DNA of 46,245 nucleotides from Collinsella sp. Its GTDB lineage: Bacteria; Actinomycetota; Coriobacteriia; Coriobacteriales; Coriobacteriaceae. The position numbers and the translations under genes were made by a program. Shown piece after piece: positions 13,736 to 21,812 of the stretch. The notes under the pieces were generated by a model. It was not told the DNA's origin, ran no database searches, and saw only the letters and a list, made by a program, of their open reading frames with translations. Each line of letters opens with the position of its first letter. Position 1 is the stretch's first letter. The stretch spans positions 1 through 46,245 of the forward strand of contig DXMG01000015.1 in NCBI GenBank assembly GCA_019414325.1. Reading direction: 5' to 3'.

Positions 13736-16525
13736 CTAACGCCCGTCGGCGCATGCCTTACCCGCGGGAATGCTGAAATAGCTGTGGAAGCCCAGGAAGT
13801 GATCCAGGCGCACGCGGTCGTAGAGCGAAAACGCACGACGCAGGCGATCCATCCACCAGCTATAGCCGTTCTGCTTCATGTGGTCCCAGCGGAACGTTGG
13901 GTTGCCCCACACCTGGCCCTCGGGCGCAAAGTTGTCGGGCGGCGCACCGGAAATCTCAATCGCCTTGCCGGTATCGGACAGCCAGAAGTTCTCGGGTTCG
14001 CTCCACGCGTCTGCCGAATCGTCGGACACGTACATAGGAATATCCCCGATAACCTCGATGCCCTTCTTGTGCGCATAGTTCATGAGCTCGCACCAAGCGA
14101 GGTCAAAGCGGTACTGCATGTACGCCTGAAGCTCGGCCTCGTTGTGGAAGCGCTTGTCGTCGATCAGATGTTCGTTGTAGCGCGCGACATCTGCCGGCCA
14201 ATCATGGCGCGACTCGCCCTCAAAGTACTTTTTAACGGCCATGTAGACGCAGTATTTCTCAAGCCAATCGGCATTGCGATGTTTAAACGCGGTGTACAGC
14301 GGATCGGCATCCTCGCCGCCGCGGGCCTTCCAGGTCTCAAAGTCGGCTGCCAGCTCTTCGTGACTCTCGGGTAGCAGATCAATATTGCCTGCAAAGGCCG
14401 AGGGGCCGGCGTAGGGGGAGCGGAAGAAGTCCGTGGGGTTGACGGGCAGGACTTGCCAGTAGCGCATGCCCATAGCGGCCAGATGGTCGATAAAGCGACG
14501 CGTGGGCGCACCGATTGTGCCGGGCTTGCCGTCATCGGTCGGCACCGAGGTGATGTGGCACACAACGCCCGCGCCATGATCGAGCGGCTCCTGCAGGCGC
14601 TTCTCGGCATGGTGATAGATGATCGAAGAGCCCAGCGGGTACAGGTCGAGCGTGACGGTACCGTTGTGGATCTCGCACTCGTGACCGCTGATCACGTCGC
14701 TCGCGCATTCGCCGAGCGCCGGAATCGTCACGCGGTGCGAATTGCGCAGACTGCGGTTGATGATAACCGTCGCGGCCTCGCCGTCTTTGCCCGTGCGGGT
14801 GTAAGCCAAGACTTCGTCGTTGAGCGCAAAGGCCTTGATCTCGCCATCGACCATAAAGGGCAGCGCACGGCGCACGGCAGACGCGTTCTTAACGATGGCC
14901 AGTGTGTCGAAGTCGTGGAGTTGGTCCTTGGTCGGCAGGGTACGGCGGTTGCCCGGATCGGTGAGGCCCTCCAAGCCGTATTCATCGCCGTAATAGATTG
15001 AGGGTACGCCCGGGAAGGTCATCTGCATGAGCGTCGCCAGCCAAAAACGGCTCTTGGCCAGACCCATCGAGTTCTCGTCCAGGCGCCATTTGCTGCGCTC
15101 GCTCTCGGGCAGCTGCGACTCGTCGGGGCTACCGCCGAGCACCGAGATGATGCGCGGACGGTCGTGGCTCGAAAGCAGATTGAGCGCGCAGGCCAGTGCC
15201 TCGCGCGGGTAGTTCTCGCGCAGGGTTTCGATATCCTCGGCTGCCTGGTAAGCGTTCTTGTAGCCCATCAAAAAGCCGATGACCATGTCGCGGAAGGGGT
15301 AGTCCATGGCGGAGTCGAGCTCCGAGCCCTGCAGATAGCGACGCAGGTGGCCATAGCTGATCTTGTTGGAAGCGTCCTCCCAGACTTCGCCGAGCAGCAG
15401 TGCGTCGGGCTTCTCGGCGAGCACGGCCTTTTTGATTTCGGCCAGGAAGTCGTCGGAAAGCTCGTCGGCCACATCGAGTCGCCAGCCATGGGCACCGGCG
15501 CGCAGCCATTTACGGATCACGCCGTCCTTGCCCAGGAGCCGCTCGCGCACCAGTTCGGAGCTCTCATTGATGGCGGGCATGTTGCCCACGCCCCACCAGC
15601 AGTCATACGAACCGTCCTCATGGAAGTAAAATGCATCGCGCCACGGCGAGTCCTCGCTCTGCCAAGCACCGACGCCGGGATAATTGCCGTAGCGGTTAAA
15701 GTAGATCGAGTCGTCGCCCGTATGGTTGAACACACCGTCTAGAATGATGGAAATGCCAAGCTTCTCGGCCGCCTCGCACAGCTCGGTAAAGTCCTGCTCG
15801 GTGCCCAGAATCGGGTCGATCTTGGTGTAGTCGGCCGTGTCGTAGCGGTGGTTGCTCGCGGCCTCAAAGATGGGGTTGAGGTAGATGGCCGTAAAGCCCA
15901 GCTCGGCAATGCGGGGCAGGTCATTTTGGATACCCTTGAGCGAGCCGCCGTAAAAATCCCAGGTCTTGATGGAGCCGTCTTCGGCACGCTCGTACTCGGG
16001 CGGTTCGTTCCAGTCCTCGACCATGCGGCGCTGGATTCCTTTGCGTGGTTTTTCAACTTCGGCAAGCGTGCGCTCGCGCCAGTTTTCATCGCGGGCATAG
16101 CGGTCGGGGAAGATCTGGTAGACCATGCCACGCTCGTACCACTCGGGACGAACTTTGCGGTGCTTGTAGACGGTGATCTGGAAGGACGGGACCTCGGCGT
16201 AGTTGTAAGTTACGCCCTCGCCACCGGTGCGACCCTGCGGTGCGCCCAGACGGACCTCGGGCTGGCCCTCGATGTTGCAGATAAAGCTGTACCAGATAAG
16301 ACAGGGCTCGGCGCACTCAAGCTCTACGGTAAATATGCCGTCGCCCTCGTGCGTCATGGGATACAGAGATTCACCGATCTCATCGACCCAGGTGCGCAGC
16401 GTAAGCGTTGCCTGGTTGGGGTCGGCATCCTCCAAAATCACCGAGAGCGAAACGGAAGTTCCAGTGGTCACAGCGCCAAACGGAGTGCGAAACTGCGGCA
16501 GACGGCTGTTGTGAATCAATCTCAT
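13736..16525 (-). CDS. GH13 alpha-glucan hydrolase fused to a truncated GH77 4-alpha-glucanotransferase
   Basis: 929 residues to the stop. Residues 1-130 form an N-terminal beta domain. A GH13 neopullulanase/maltodextrinase-like catalytic domain follows, with YFNRYG.., GWRLDVADE (nucleophile Asp), LLGEVWED (acid/base Glu) and LLSSHDRPR (third Asp region), then a C-terminal beta domain to about 625. From about 640 a GH77/MalQ domain begins (ITSVP, LPVNPTDFFRSPYAGPSAFAGN) and reaches RLDHFLGFHSYFSIPAG with the nucleophile, then stops at codon 930. The amylase half looks intact; the transferase half lacks its acid/base Glu and last Asp and should be inactive unless the stop is read through. It lies downstream of glgA, after a separate 430-base regulatory gap. 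Confidence 0.9.
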   Translation of the reverse strand: MRLIHNSRLPQFRTPFGAVTTGTSVSLSVILEDADPNQATLTLRTWVDEIGESLYPMTHEGDGIFTVELECAEPCLIWYSFICNIEGQPEVRLGAPQGRTGGEGVTYNYAEVPSFQITVYKHRKVRPEWYERGMVYQIFPDRYARDENWRERTLAEVEKPRKGIQRRMVEDWNEPPEYERAEDGSIKTWDFYGGSLKGIQNDLPRIAELGFTAIYLNPIFEAASNHRYDTADYTKIDPILGTEQDFTELCEAAEKLGISIILDGVFNHTGDDSIYFNRYGNYPGVGAWQSEDSPWRDAFYFHEDGSYDCWWGVGNMPAINESSELVRERLLGKDGVIRKWLRAGAHGWRLDVADELSDDFLAEIKKAVLAEKPDALLLGEVWEDASNKISYGHLRRYLQGSELDSAMDYPFRDMVIGFLMGYKNAYQAAEDIETLRENYPREALACALNLLSSHDRPRIISVLGGSPDESQLPESERSKWRLDENSMGLAKSRFWLATLMQMTFPGVPSIYYGDEYGLEGLTDPGNRRTLPTKDQLHDFDTLAIVKNASAVRRALPFMVDGEIKAFALNDEVLAYTRTGKDGEAATVIINRSLRNSHRVTIPALGECASDVISGHECEIHNGTVTLDLYPLGSSIIYHHAEKRLQEPLDHGAGVVCHITSVPTDDGKPGTIGAPTRRFIDHLAAMGMRYWQVLPVNPTDFFRSPYAGPSAFAGNIDLLPESHEELAADFETWKARGGEDADPLYTAFKHRNADWLEKYCVYMAVKKYFEGESRHDWPADVARYNEHLIDDKRFHNEAELQAYMQYRFDLAWCELMNYAHKKGIEVIGDIPMYVSDDSADAWSEPENFWLSDTGKAIEISGAPPDNFAPEGQVWGNPTFRWDHMKQNGYSWWMDRLRRAFSLYDRVRLDHFLGFHSYFSIPAGKACADGR

Positions 16526-16886
16526 AATTCGGTCCAGTTCAATAGAATCACGGCCTGCGGGCCATGGGCTTTACGCACAGGATATAAGTATATATGTTGC
16601 ACACAGGCTGTATAAACAACATCCGTTTACCATCGGCGAACGGTTGTCCTAGAAAATCGTTTTACCACCCAAATTATCGCGATATTTAAAAACGTCTATA
16701 CCGATACTATTTGTATCCAAACAAAAGTACTTCGGTTTACTACGACGAATTGAATGATCTCAACAACAGTCATTTTGGTGATATTAAAACCGCAGCTAGA
16801 AGCGTTCTTAATTTCGAAGATTACTCGCCGTGGTCGGCCGGAGCCATTTTGTCGTAGTAAACCGGCCCTCTTTTTAATGCGAAGTT
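16526..16886. promoter_or_regulatory. Regulatory gap upstream of the GH13-GH77 gene
   Basis: AT-rich compared with its neighbours. It contains GTTTACCAT at 16625-16633 and GTTTTACCA at 16659-16667, 34 bases apart. The same motifs occur between glgB and the HAD gene. A 14-bp inverted repeat (16731?-16863) lies further upstream. The spacing of about 100-140 bases from the start at 16525 suits an operator or activator region. No protein binding is shown by sequence alone. Confidence 0.5.
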
Positions 16887-16931
16887 CAACGCAAAAGAGG
16901 GCGCCTGGTTGGGGCGCCCTCTTTTGCGTTG
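16887..16931 (-). terminator. glgA operon terminator
   Basis: A 19-bp perfect stem (16887-16905 with 16913-16931), loop TGGTTGG, containing the AAAAGAGGGCGCC arm. It lies 25 bases past the glgA stop; the T-rich stem end on the minus strand is followed further on by TTAAAAAGAGG. It marks the end of the glg operon. Confidence 0.85.
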
Positions 16932-16955
16932 AGGATTTAGTTTTAATCGTCCGGA

Positions 16956-19334
16956 TTAGCGGCGCTTGCGGGCGGCCGTTGCCTTGCGGACGGAGGTCTT
17001 CTTGGTCGGAGCCTTTTCCTCGGCCGAAACGGCGGGGGAGACCGGGGTCTCCTTGGCGGGCTCGGTCTTTGCCTTAGTCTTGGGAGCGGCCTTAACCTCG
17101 GCAGCCTTCGGAGTCGGCTCGGCCTTTACTGCGGGCTTGTCCTCGGCCTTACCCTCTGCCTTGGGAGCTGCAGCCTTGGTCGTGGTCTTCTTGGCCGTCG
17201 TCGCGGCGCGTTTGCGCGTGGTGGTCTTGGCGGCCGGCTTTGCCTCGACAGCTGCCTTGGCCTCGGGCTCGGAGGGCGCCTCCTCGACCTTGACGGCGGG
17301 CTTTGCAGTAGCCTTCGGGGCCGTCTTCGCGGCGGCCTTCGTCGTAGCGGCCTTGGCCGTCGTCGACTTCGTAGCCGTGGTCTTCTTGGCTGCCGTTGCC
17401 TTCTTGGTGGTTGCAGCCGTCTTCTTGGCAGCGGTCTTGGCCGGAGCCTTTGCCGCAGGCTTAGCCTCGGCGGCGGCCTTTACCTCGGGAGCAGCCTCGA
17501 CCTCGTTGGCCTTCTTGGCAGCGGCGGTCGTGCGCTTGCGCGTGGTCGATGCCTTGGCAGTAGTTGCCTTGGCAGCGGTGGTCTTGCTCGCAGCGGCCTT
17601 CGTGGTCGTAGCCTTCTTAGCCGTTGCCTTGCGGGTCGTCGTCTTTTTGGTGGCAGGCTTCGCAGCGGGCTTCACCTCAGGCTCGGGCTCGGGAGCAGCC
17701 TCGACCTTCACCTCAGGATCGGCCTTAACGGGCTTAGCTTCAGCCGGCTTCTCCTCGACCTTGGGCTCCTCAGCAGCAGCGGGCTCCTTAACGGGCGCCG
17801 CAGGCTCGGCCTCATCAGCAACCGGCTCCTCTACGGCCGTAGCAGCCTCCACAGCCGCCGGGCGCTCAATCTCCGGGTGCATAAAGAAGTACAGGTCCAG
17901 ATACTTGTCGGCCGAGCGCGTCCAGCTAAAGTCCTGGCTCATGGCCTGCGTGACTAGCTGGTTCCATGCCTCACGGTTATCCCAGAACAGGCGTGCTGCG
18001 CGGAACACCGCGTCGCCCATCTCGTCGCCGTTAAAGTTGGTAAACGAGAAGCCCGTGCCCTCGCCGGTAAACTCGTTATACGGGATCACGGTGTCCTTCA
18101 GGCCACCGGTCTCGCGCACGATGGGCAGGGTGCCGTAGCGCATGGCGATGATCTGCGACAGGCCGCAGGGCTCAAACTTCGAAGGCATCAGGAACATGTC
18201 GGCGGCAGCATACATGCGCTGTGACAGCGCCGGATCGAACTCGATGCGTGCGGCCATGGTGCCGGGGTACTTGTCCTGGAAGTAGCGCAGGCCGTCCTCG
18301 TAATCGCGGTCGCCGGTGCCCAGCACCGCCACCTGCACGCCGCCGGAAAGGATGCGGTCGAGTGCGTACATGACCAGGTCCAAGCCTTTCTGGCGCGTCA
18401 GGCGCGTGACCATCACCATGAGCGGACGGTCGTCGCGAACCTCGAGCCCCAGCTCTTCCTGCAGCTTGGCCTTGCACACGGCCTTGCCGGAGCGGTCCTC
18501 CACGGTGTAGTTGGCGGCAATGCGCTTGTCGGTCGCCGGGTCAAAGCCCGCGACGTCGATGCCATTCAAAATGCCCTGCAGCGCGTACGAACGCTCGCGC
18601 AGCACGCCGTCCAGGCCCTCGCCAAACTCGGGCGTCTGGATCTCGTTGGCATAGGTGGGGCTCACCGTAGTGATGGCATCGGCATAGCGCAGGGCGCCCA
18701 GCATGTAGTTGATGCTACAGGCATCGCAACGCAGCTGCGAGGCAGCCGCCGGAATATGCGCCACACCCAGGATGTCCTCCATCACGGTGTCGCTAAACTG
18801 GCCCTGGAACGCCACGTTGTGGATTGAGAACACGGTCTTGACGCGGTCGTACAGCGGCAGGCCCTGGTAGAACTCGCGCAGGAACACGGGCGCCAGCGCC
18901 GTCTGCCAGTCGTTGCAGTGCAGGATGTCGCACTCAAAGCCGGCCGGCAGGTGCTGCAGGCTCTCGGTGATGGCCTTGGAGAAGAACGCAAAACGCTCCC
19001 CGTCGTCAAAGAAGCCGTACGGATAGTCGCGCGCAAAGTAGCGCTCGTTGTCGATGAACATATAGGTGACGCCGTCGTGCTCGAGCTTCTCGAGTCCGCA
19101 GTACTCGTTACGCCATCCCAGGCTCACGTAAAAGTCGGAGAAGTGCTCCATCTGCGCCTTGTACTCGTCCTTGATGGTGGCGTACTTTGGCACCATCACG
19201 ATGACCTCGGCGCCGGCGCGCACAAGCGCCGCGGGCAGCGAGCCCGCTACGTCGCCCAGACCACCGGTCTTCACAAACGGCGCGCACTCGGCCGAGGCAA
19301 ACACGATCTGCATCTTTTTGCTGGAATCAGCCAT
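16956..19334 (-). CDS. glgA: Glycogen synthase (ADP-glucose type, GT5) with a long Lys/Ala-rich C-terminal tail
   Basis: 792 residues. It extends alpha-1,4-glucan from ADP-glucose. The catalytic part (about 1-486) has the N-terminal KTGGLGDV ADP-binding motif, VFSIHNVAFQG, and the C-terminal PSKFEPCGLSQ with the GT-B acidic residue. A typical GlgA ends near residue 480. Here about 305 more residues follow: first an acidic Glu/Ala/Pro segment, then many KKTT, AAKK and KATA blocks with virtually no aromatic residues, ending in KATAARKRR. This resembles histone-H1-like or mycobacterial HupB-type tails. ATG 19334 is preferred because GGGAGAC precedes it well. Last gene of the glgB-P-C-D-A operon. 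Confidence 0.95.
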   Translation of the reverse strand: MADSSKKMQIVFASAECAPFVKTGGLGDVAGSLPAALVRAGAEVIVMVPKYATIKDEYKAQMEHFSDFYVSLGWRNEYCGLEKLEHDGVTYMFIDNERYFARDYPYGFFDDGERFAFFSKAITESLQHLPAGFECDILHCNDWQTALAPVFLREFYQGLPLYDRVKTVFSIHNVAFQGQFSDTVMEDILGVAHIPAAASQLRCDACSINYMLGALRYADAITTVSPTYANEIQTPEFGEGLDGVLRERSYALQGILNGIDVAGFDPATDKRIAANYTVEDRSGKAVCKAKLQEELGLEVRDDRPLMVMVTRLTRQKGLDLVMYALDRILSGGVQVAVLGTGDRDYEDGLRYFQDKYPGTMAARIEFDPALSQRMYAAADMFLMPSKFEPCGLSQIIAMRYGTLPIVRETGGLKDTVIPYNEFTGEGTGFSFTNFNGDEMGDAVFRAARLFWDNREAWNQLVTQAMSQDFSWTRSADKYLDLYFFMHPEIERPAAVEAATAVEEPVADEAEPAAPVKEPAAAEEPKVEEKPAEAKPVKADPEVKVEAAPEPEPEVKPAAKPATKKTTTRKATAKKATTTKAAASKTTAAKATTAKASTTRKRTTAAAKKANEVEAAPEVKAAAEAKPAAKAPAKTAAKKTAATTKKATAAKKTTATKSTTAKAATTKAAAKTAPKATAKPAVKVEEAPSEPEAKAAVEAKPAAKTTTRKRAATTAKKTTTKAAAPKAEGKAEDKPAVKAEPTPKAAEVKAAPKTKAKTEPAKETPVSPAVSAEEKAPTKKTSVRKATAARKRR

Positions 19335-19424
19335 ATTGTCTCCCATGTTGTTATTCGAGAATAGCCGCCTGGCGCGAACCGGGCGGCTATTCTACATGTT
19401 ACGAGCGATGTTGCGGTGCCAAAG

Positions 19425-20552
19425 CTAGCTCGCGTTGGTGATATCAGAAGTTAACGGGGCCTTTCCCAGCACCAGTATGTTCTCGGGCGTGCCGCGAAGC
19501 TCGGTGTTGGTGGGAACCACGTTGTTCTTGTCCAGGATGGCGTTCTCAACGCGGGCGCCGCTCTTGATGACGCAGCTCTGGTTGATGATCGAGTTGGTCA
19601 CCGAAGCGCCTTCCTCGACCACGACGCCGCGCGACAGGATCGAGTTGCGCACGGTGCCCTTGATGATGCAGCCGGCCGAGATGATCGAGTTGCACGCGTG
19701 GCTGCCGGTCGCATAGCGCGAAGGCGGCACGTCGTGGGCCTTGGTCAGGATCGGACGCTCGGGGTCAAAGAGCTGGTCGGCCACGGTCTGGTCGAGCAGG
19801 TCCATGCTGCGGCGATACAGCGACTTCTCGCTAAACACGCCCACGACCTCGCCCTTGTACTCGTAGCTGCACACGTCGATGTTGCCAAAGTCGCCCTGGA
19901 GTGCCTCGAGCAGGTCCAGATAGTCGGCGGCCTGGTAGTGGTCGATGATCTCGAGCAGCGTCTCGCGGTTGACGATGCAGCAGTCCATAGAGGCGTTGTC
20001 GCCATACACGACGCCGGCGCTCACGCCCGTCAGGCGGCCGTTCTCGTTAATTTCGAGTTTGGTCTCGTCATCGACGTTGCGTGTAGCCTTGCAGTACACC
20101 ACGGTCATCTGGGCGCCGGAGTTCTCGTGCGCGTCGATGATGGTGTTGAGGTCCATGTTAAAGATGATGTTGGTGCCCATCATCACAACGTAGGGCTTGT
20201 CCGAGCGCTGGAACAGCGTCTTGTTGGAGATGATGTCGCGCAGCAGGAAGCGCATGCCGCCCTTGGTGGTGCCATACGCGTTGCCGGGCACCATGAACAG
20301 GCCGCCCTTCTTGCGGTCCAGGCCCCAGTCCTTGCCCGAGCCCACGTGGTCGATCAGCGAGCGGTAGTTGCCCGGCATAACTACACCGACGGTCTTAATG
20401 CCGGCATTCATCATGTTGGACAGCGGGAAGTCGATCAGGCGGTAGCGGCCCAAAAACGGGACGGACGCGATGGGGCGATCCTTGAGCAGCACGCTGCCGT
20501 AGGTCGAAGAGTAGTTAGCGGTGATATAACCGATGGCCTTGCGATTGATCAT
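19425..20552 (-). CDS. glgD: Glucose-1-phosphate adenylyltransferase regulatory subunit GlgD
   Basis: 375 residues. GlgD pairs with GlgC to make ADP-glucose pyrophosphorylase and tunes its activity. The sequence is a nucleotidyltransferase fold plus left-handed beta-helix, but the N-terminal pyrophosphorylase signature GGGQGSRL is replaced (INRKAIGYITANYSSTYG), the usual sign of the non-catalytic subunit. ATG 20552 has an AAGGGGGA site and lies four bases after the glgC stop, so the two are coupled. GlgC/GlgD pairs are typical of Firmicutes; most Actinobacteria have GlgC alone. Confidence 0.93.
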   Translation of the reverse strand: MINRKAIGYITANYSSTYGSVLLKDRPIASVPFLGRYRLIDFPLSNMMNAGIKTVGVVMPGNYRSLIDHVGSGKDWGLDRKKGGLFMVPGNAYGTTKGGMRFLLRDIISNKTLFQRSDKPYVVMMGTNIIFNMDLNTIIDAHENSGAQMTVVYCKATRNVDDETKLEINENGRLTGVSAGVVYGDNASMDCCIVNRETLLEIIDHYQAADYLDLLEALQGDFGNIDVCSYEYKGEVVGVFSEKSLYRRSMDLLDQTVADQLFDPERPILTKAHDVPPSRYATGSHACNSIISAGCIIKGTVRNSILSRGVVVEEGASVTNSIINQSCVIKSGARVENAILDKNNVVPTNTELRGTPENILVLGKAPLTSDITNAS

Positions 20553-20556
20553 CGGA

Positions 20557-21705
20557 TCATTCCCCCTTCCCGATAACGACGTCATTTCCAACGACGGCCG
20601 TATCCTTGGTGGTATCGACAGAGCCGAGCTTCACGCCCTCTTCGACCGTGGAGTTCTCGCCCAAAATAGCGCGGCAGATGTGCGCGCCGCTCTTAACGTG
20701 CGCACCCGGCAGCAGCACGGAGTCCTCGACCACGGCGCGCTCCTCGATGATGACATCAGTCGAAAGGATCGAGTGGCGAGCGGTGCCGTAGATCTTGCAG
20801 CCGTTGGAGACCAGGCAGTCGTCCAGGCGACCATCCGGACCAATGTAGTGCGGCGGACGCGTGGTGATGTTGGACATGATGGGGAAGTGCTTGTCGAACA
20901 GATCGAACTCGGGGTTGTTGCCCAGCAGGTCCATCGAGGTCTCGTGGAAGCTGGCGATGGTGCCGACGTCCTTCCAAAAGCCGTGAAACTCGTAGCTGTA
21001 CAGGCGCTTGCCCTCGCCGAGCAGCTTGGGGATGATGTCCTTGCCAAAGTCGTGGCTCGAGCGCTGGTCCAGAGCGTCCTCCTCGAGCGCCTCGATCAGC
21101 ACGTCGGCCGAGAAGATGTAGATGCCCATGGACGCGAGGTTCGAATCGGGCTTATCGGGCTTCTCGGTGAACTTGGTGATGCGGCCGTCCTCGGGGTCGG
21201 TGGTCAGGATGCCAAAGCGGCTGGCCTCCTCCCACGGCACGGGCATAACGCTCACCGTGAGGTCGGCGTTGTTCTCAATGTGCGTCTTGAGCATCTTGCG
21301 GTAATCCATGCGATACAGGTGATCGCCCGAAAGAATCAGGACGTACTTGGGGTCGTTGGCCTTAATGTAGTCGAGGTTCTGCGTAATGGCGTCGGCCGTG
21401 CCCGCATACCAGGCGCCGCCGGTCTGCGTCTCGTACGGCGGCAGGATCGACACGCCGCCGTCGCGGCTGTCCAGATCCCACGCCTCGCCGGAGCCCACAT
21501 AGGCATGCAGCAGGTAGGGGCGATACTGCGTCAGAACGCCCACCGTGTCGATGCCCGAGTTGGAGCAGTTGGAGAGCGAAAAGTCGATAATGCGGAACTT
21601 ACCACCAAAGCTAACCGCCGGCTTAGCGATCTTTTGGGTGAGTGCCCCCAATCGGCTGCCCTGTCCTCCTGCGAGGAGCATCGCGATGCATTCTTTCTTA
21701 CTCAT
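20557..21705 (-). CDS. glgC: Glucose-1-phosphate adenylyltransferase catalytic subunit
   Basis: 382 residues. It converts glucose-1-phosphate and ATP to ADP-glucose, the committed step of bacterial glycogen synthesis. The catalytic motif LLAGGQGSRLGALT is intact near the N-terminus, followed by KPAVSFGGKFRIIDF and the sugar-phosphate-binding part with LSGDHLYRMDY. The C-terminal third is a beta-helix. ATG 21705 is preceded by AAGGAG with proper spacing. It lies about 107 bases after glgP on the same strand. Confidence 0.96.
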   Translation of the reverse strand: MSKKECIAMLLAGGQGSRLGALTQKIAKPAVSFGGKFRIIDFSLSNCSNSGIDTVGVLTQYRPYLLHAYVGSGEAWDLDSRDGGVSILPPYETQTGGAWYAGTADAITQNLDYIKANDPKYVLILSGDHLYRMDYRKMLKTHIENNADLTVSVMPVPWEEASRFGILTTDPEDGRITKFTEKPDKPDSNLASMGIYIFSADVLIEALEEDALDQRSSHDFGKDIIPKLLGEGKRLYSYEFHGFWKDVGTIASFHETSMDLLGNNPEFDLFDKHFPIMSNITTRPPHYIGPDGRLDDCLVSNGCKIYGTARHSILSTDVIIEERAVVEDSVLLPGAHVKSGAHICRAILGENSTVEEGVKLGSVDTTKDTAVVGNDVVIGKGE

Positions 21706-21812
21706 CGATTTCTCCTTCTGTCATCGATGTTTCTAACCCATTAGCGACGGGCACGGCGCAACGTCACGCCCGTCGAGTAATGCCGTGCTGGCATAGGGGA
21801 GCTCGCGCGCCT

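Noticed and set aside
16956..17880. glgA tail as a separate gene for an H1-like protein
   Set aside because: It is in frame and continuous with the GlgA catalytic domain, with no stop, start or ribosome site at the boundary.
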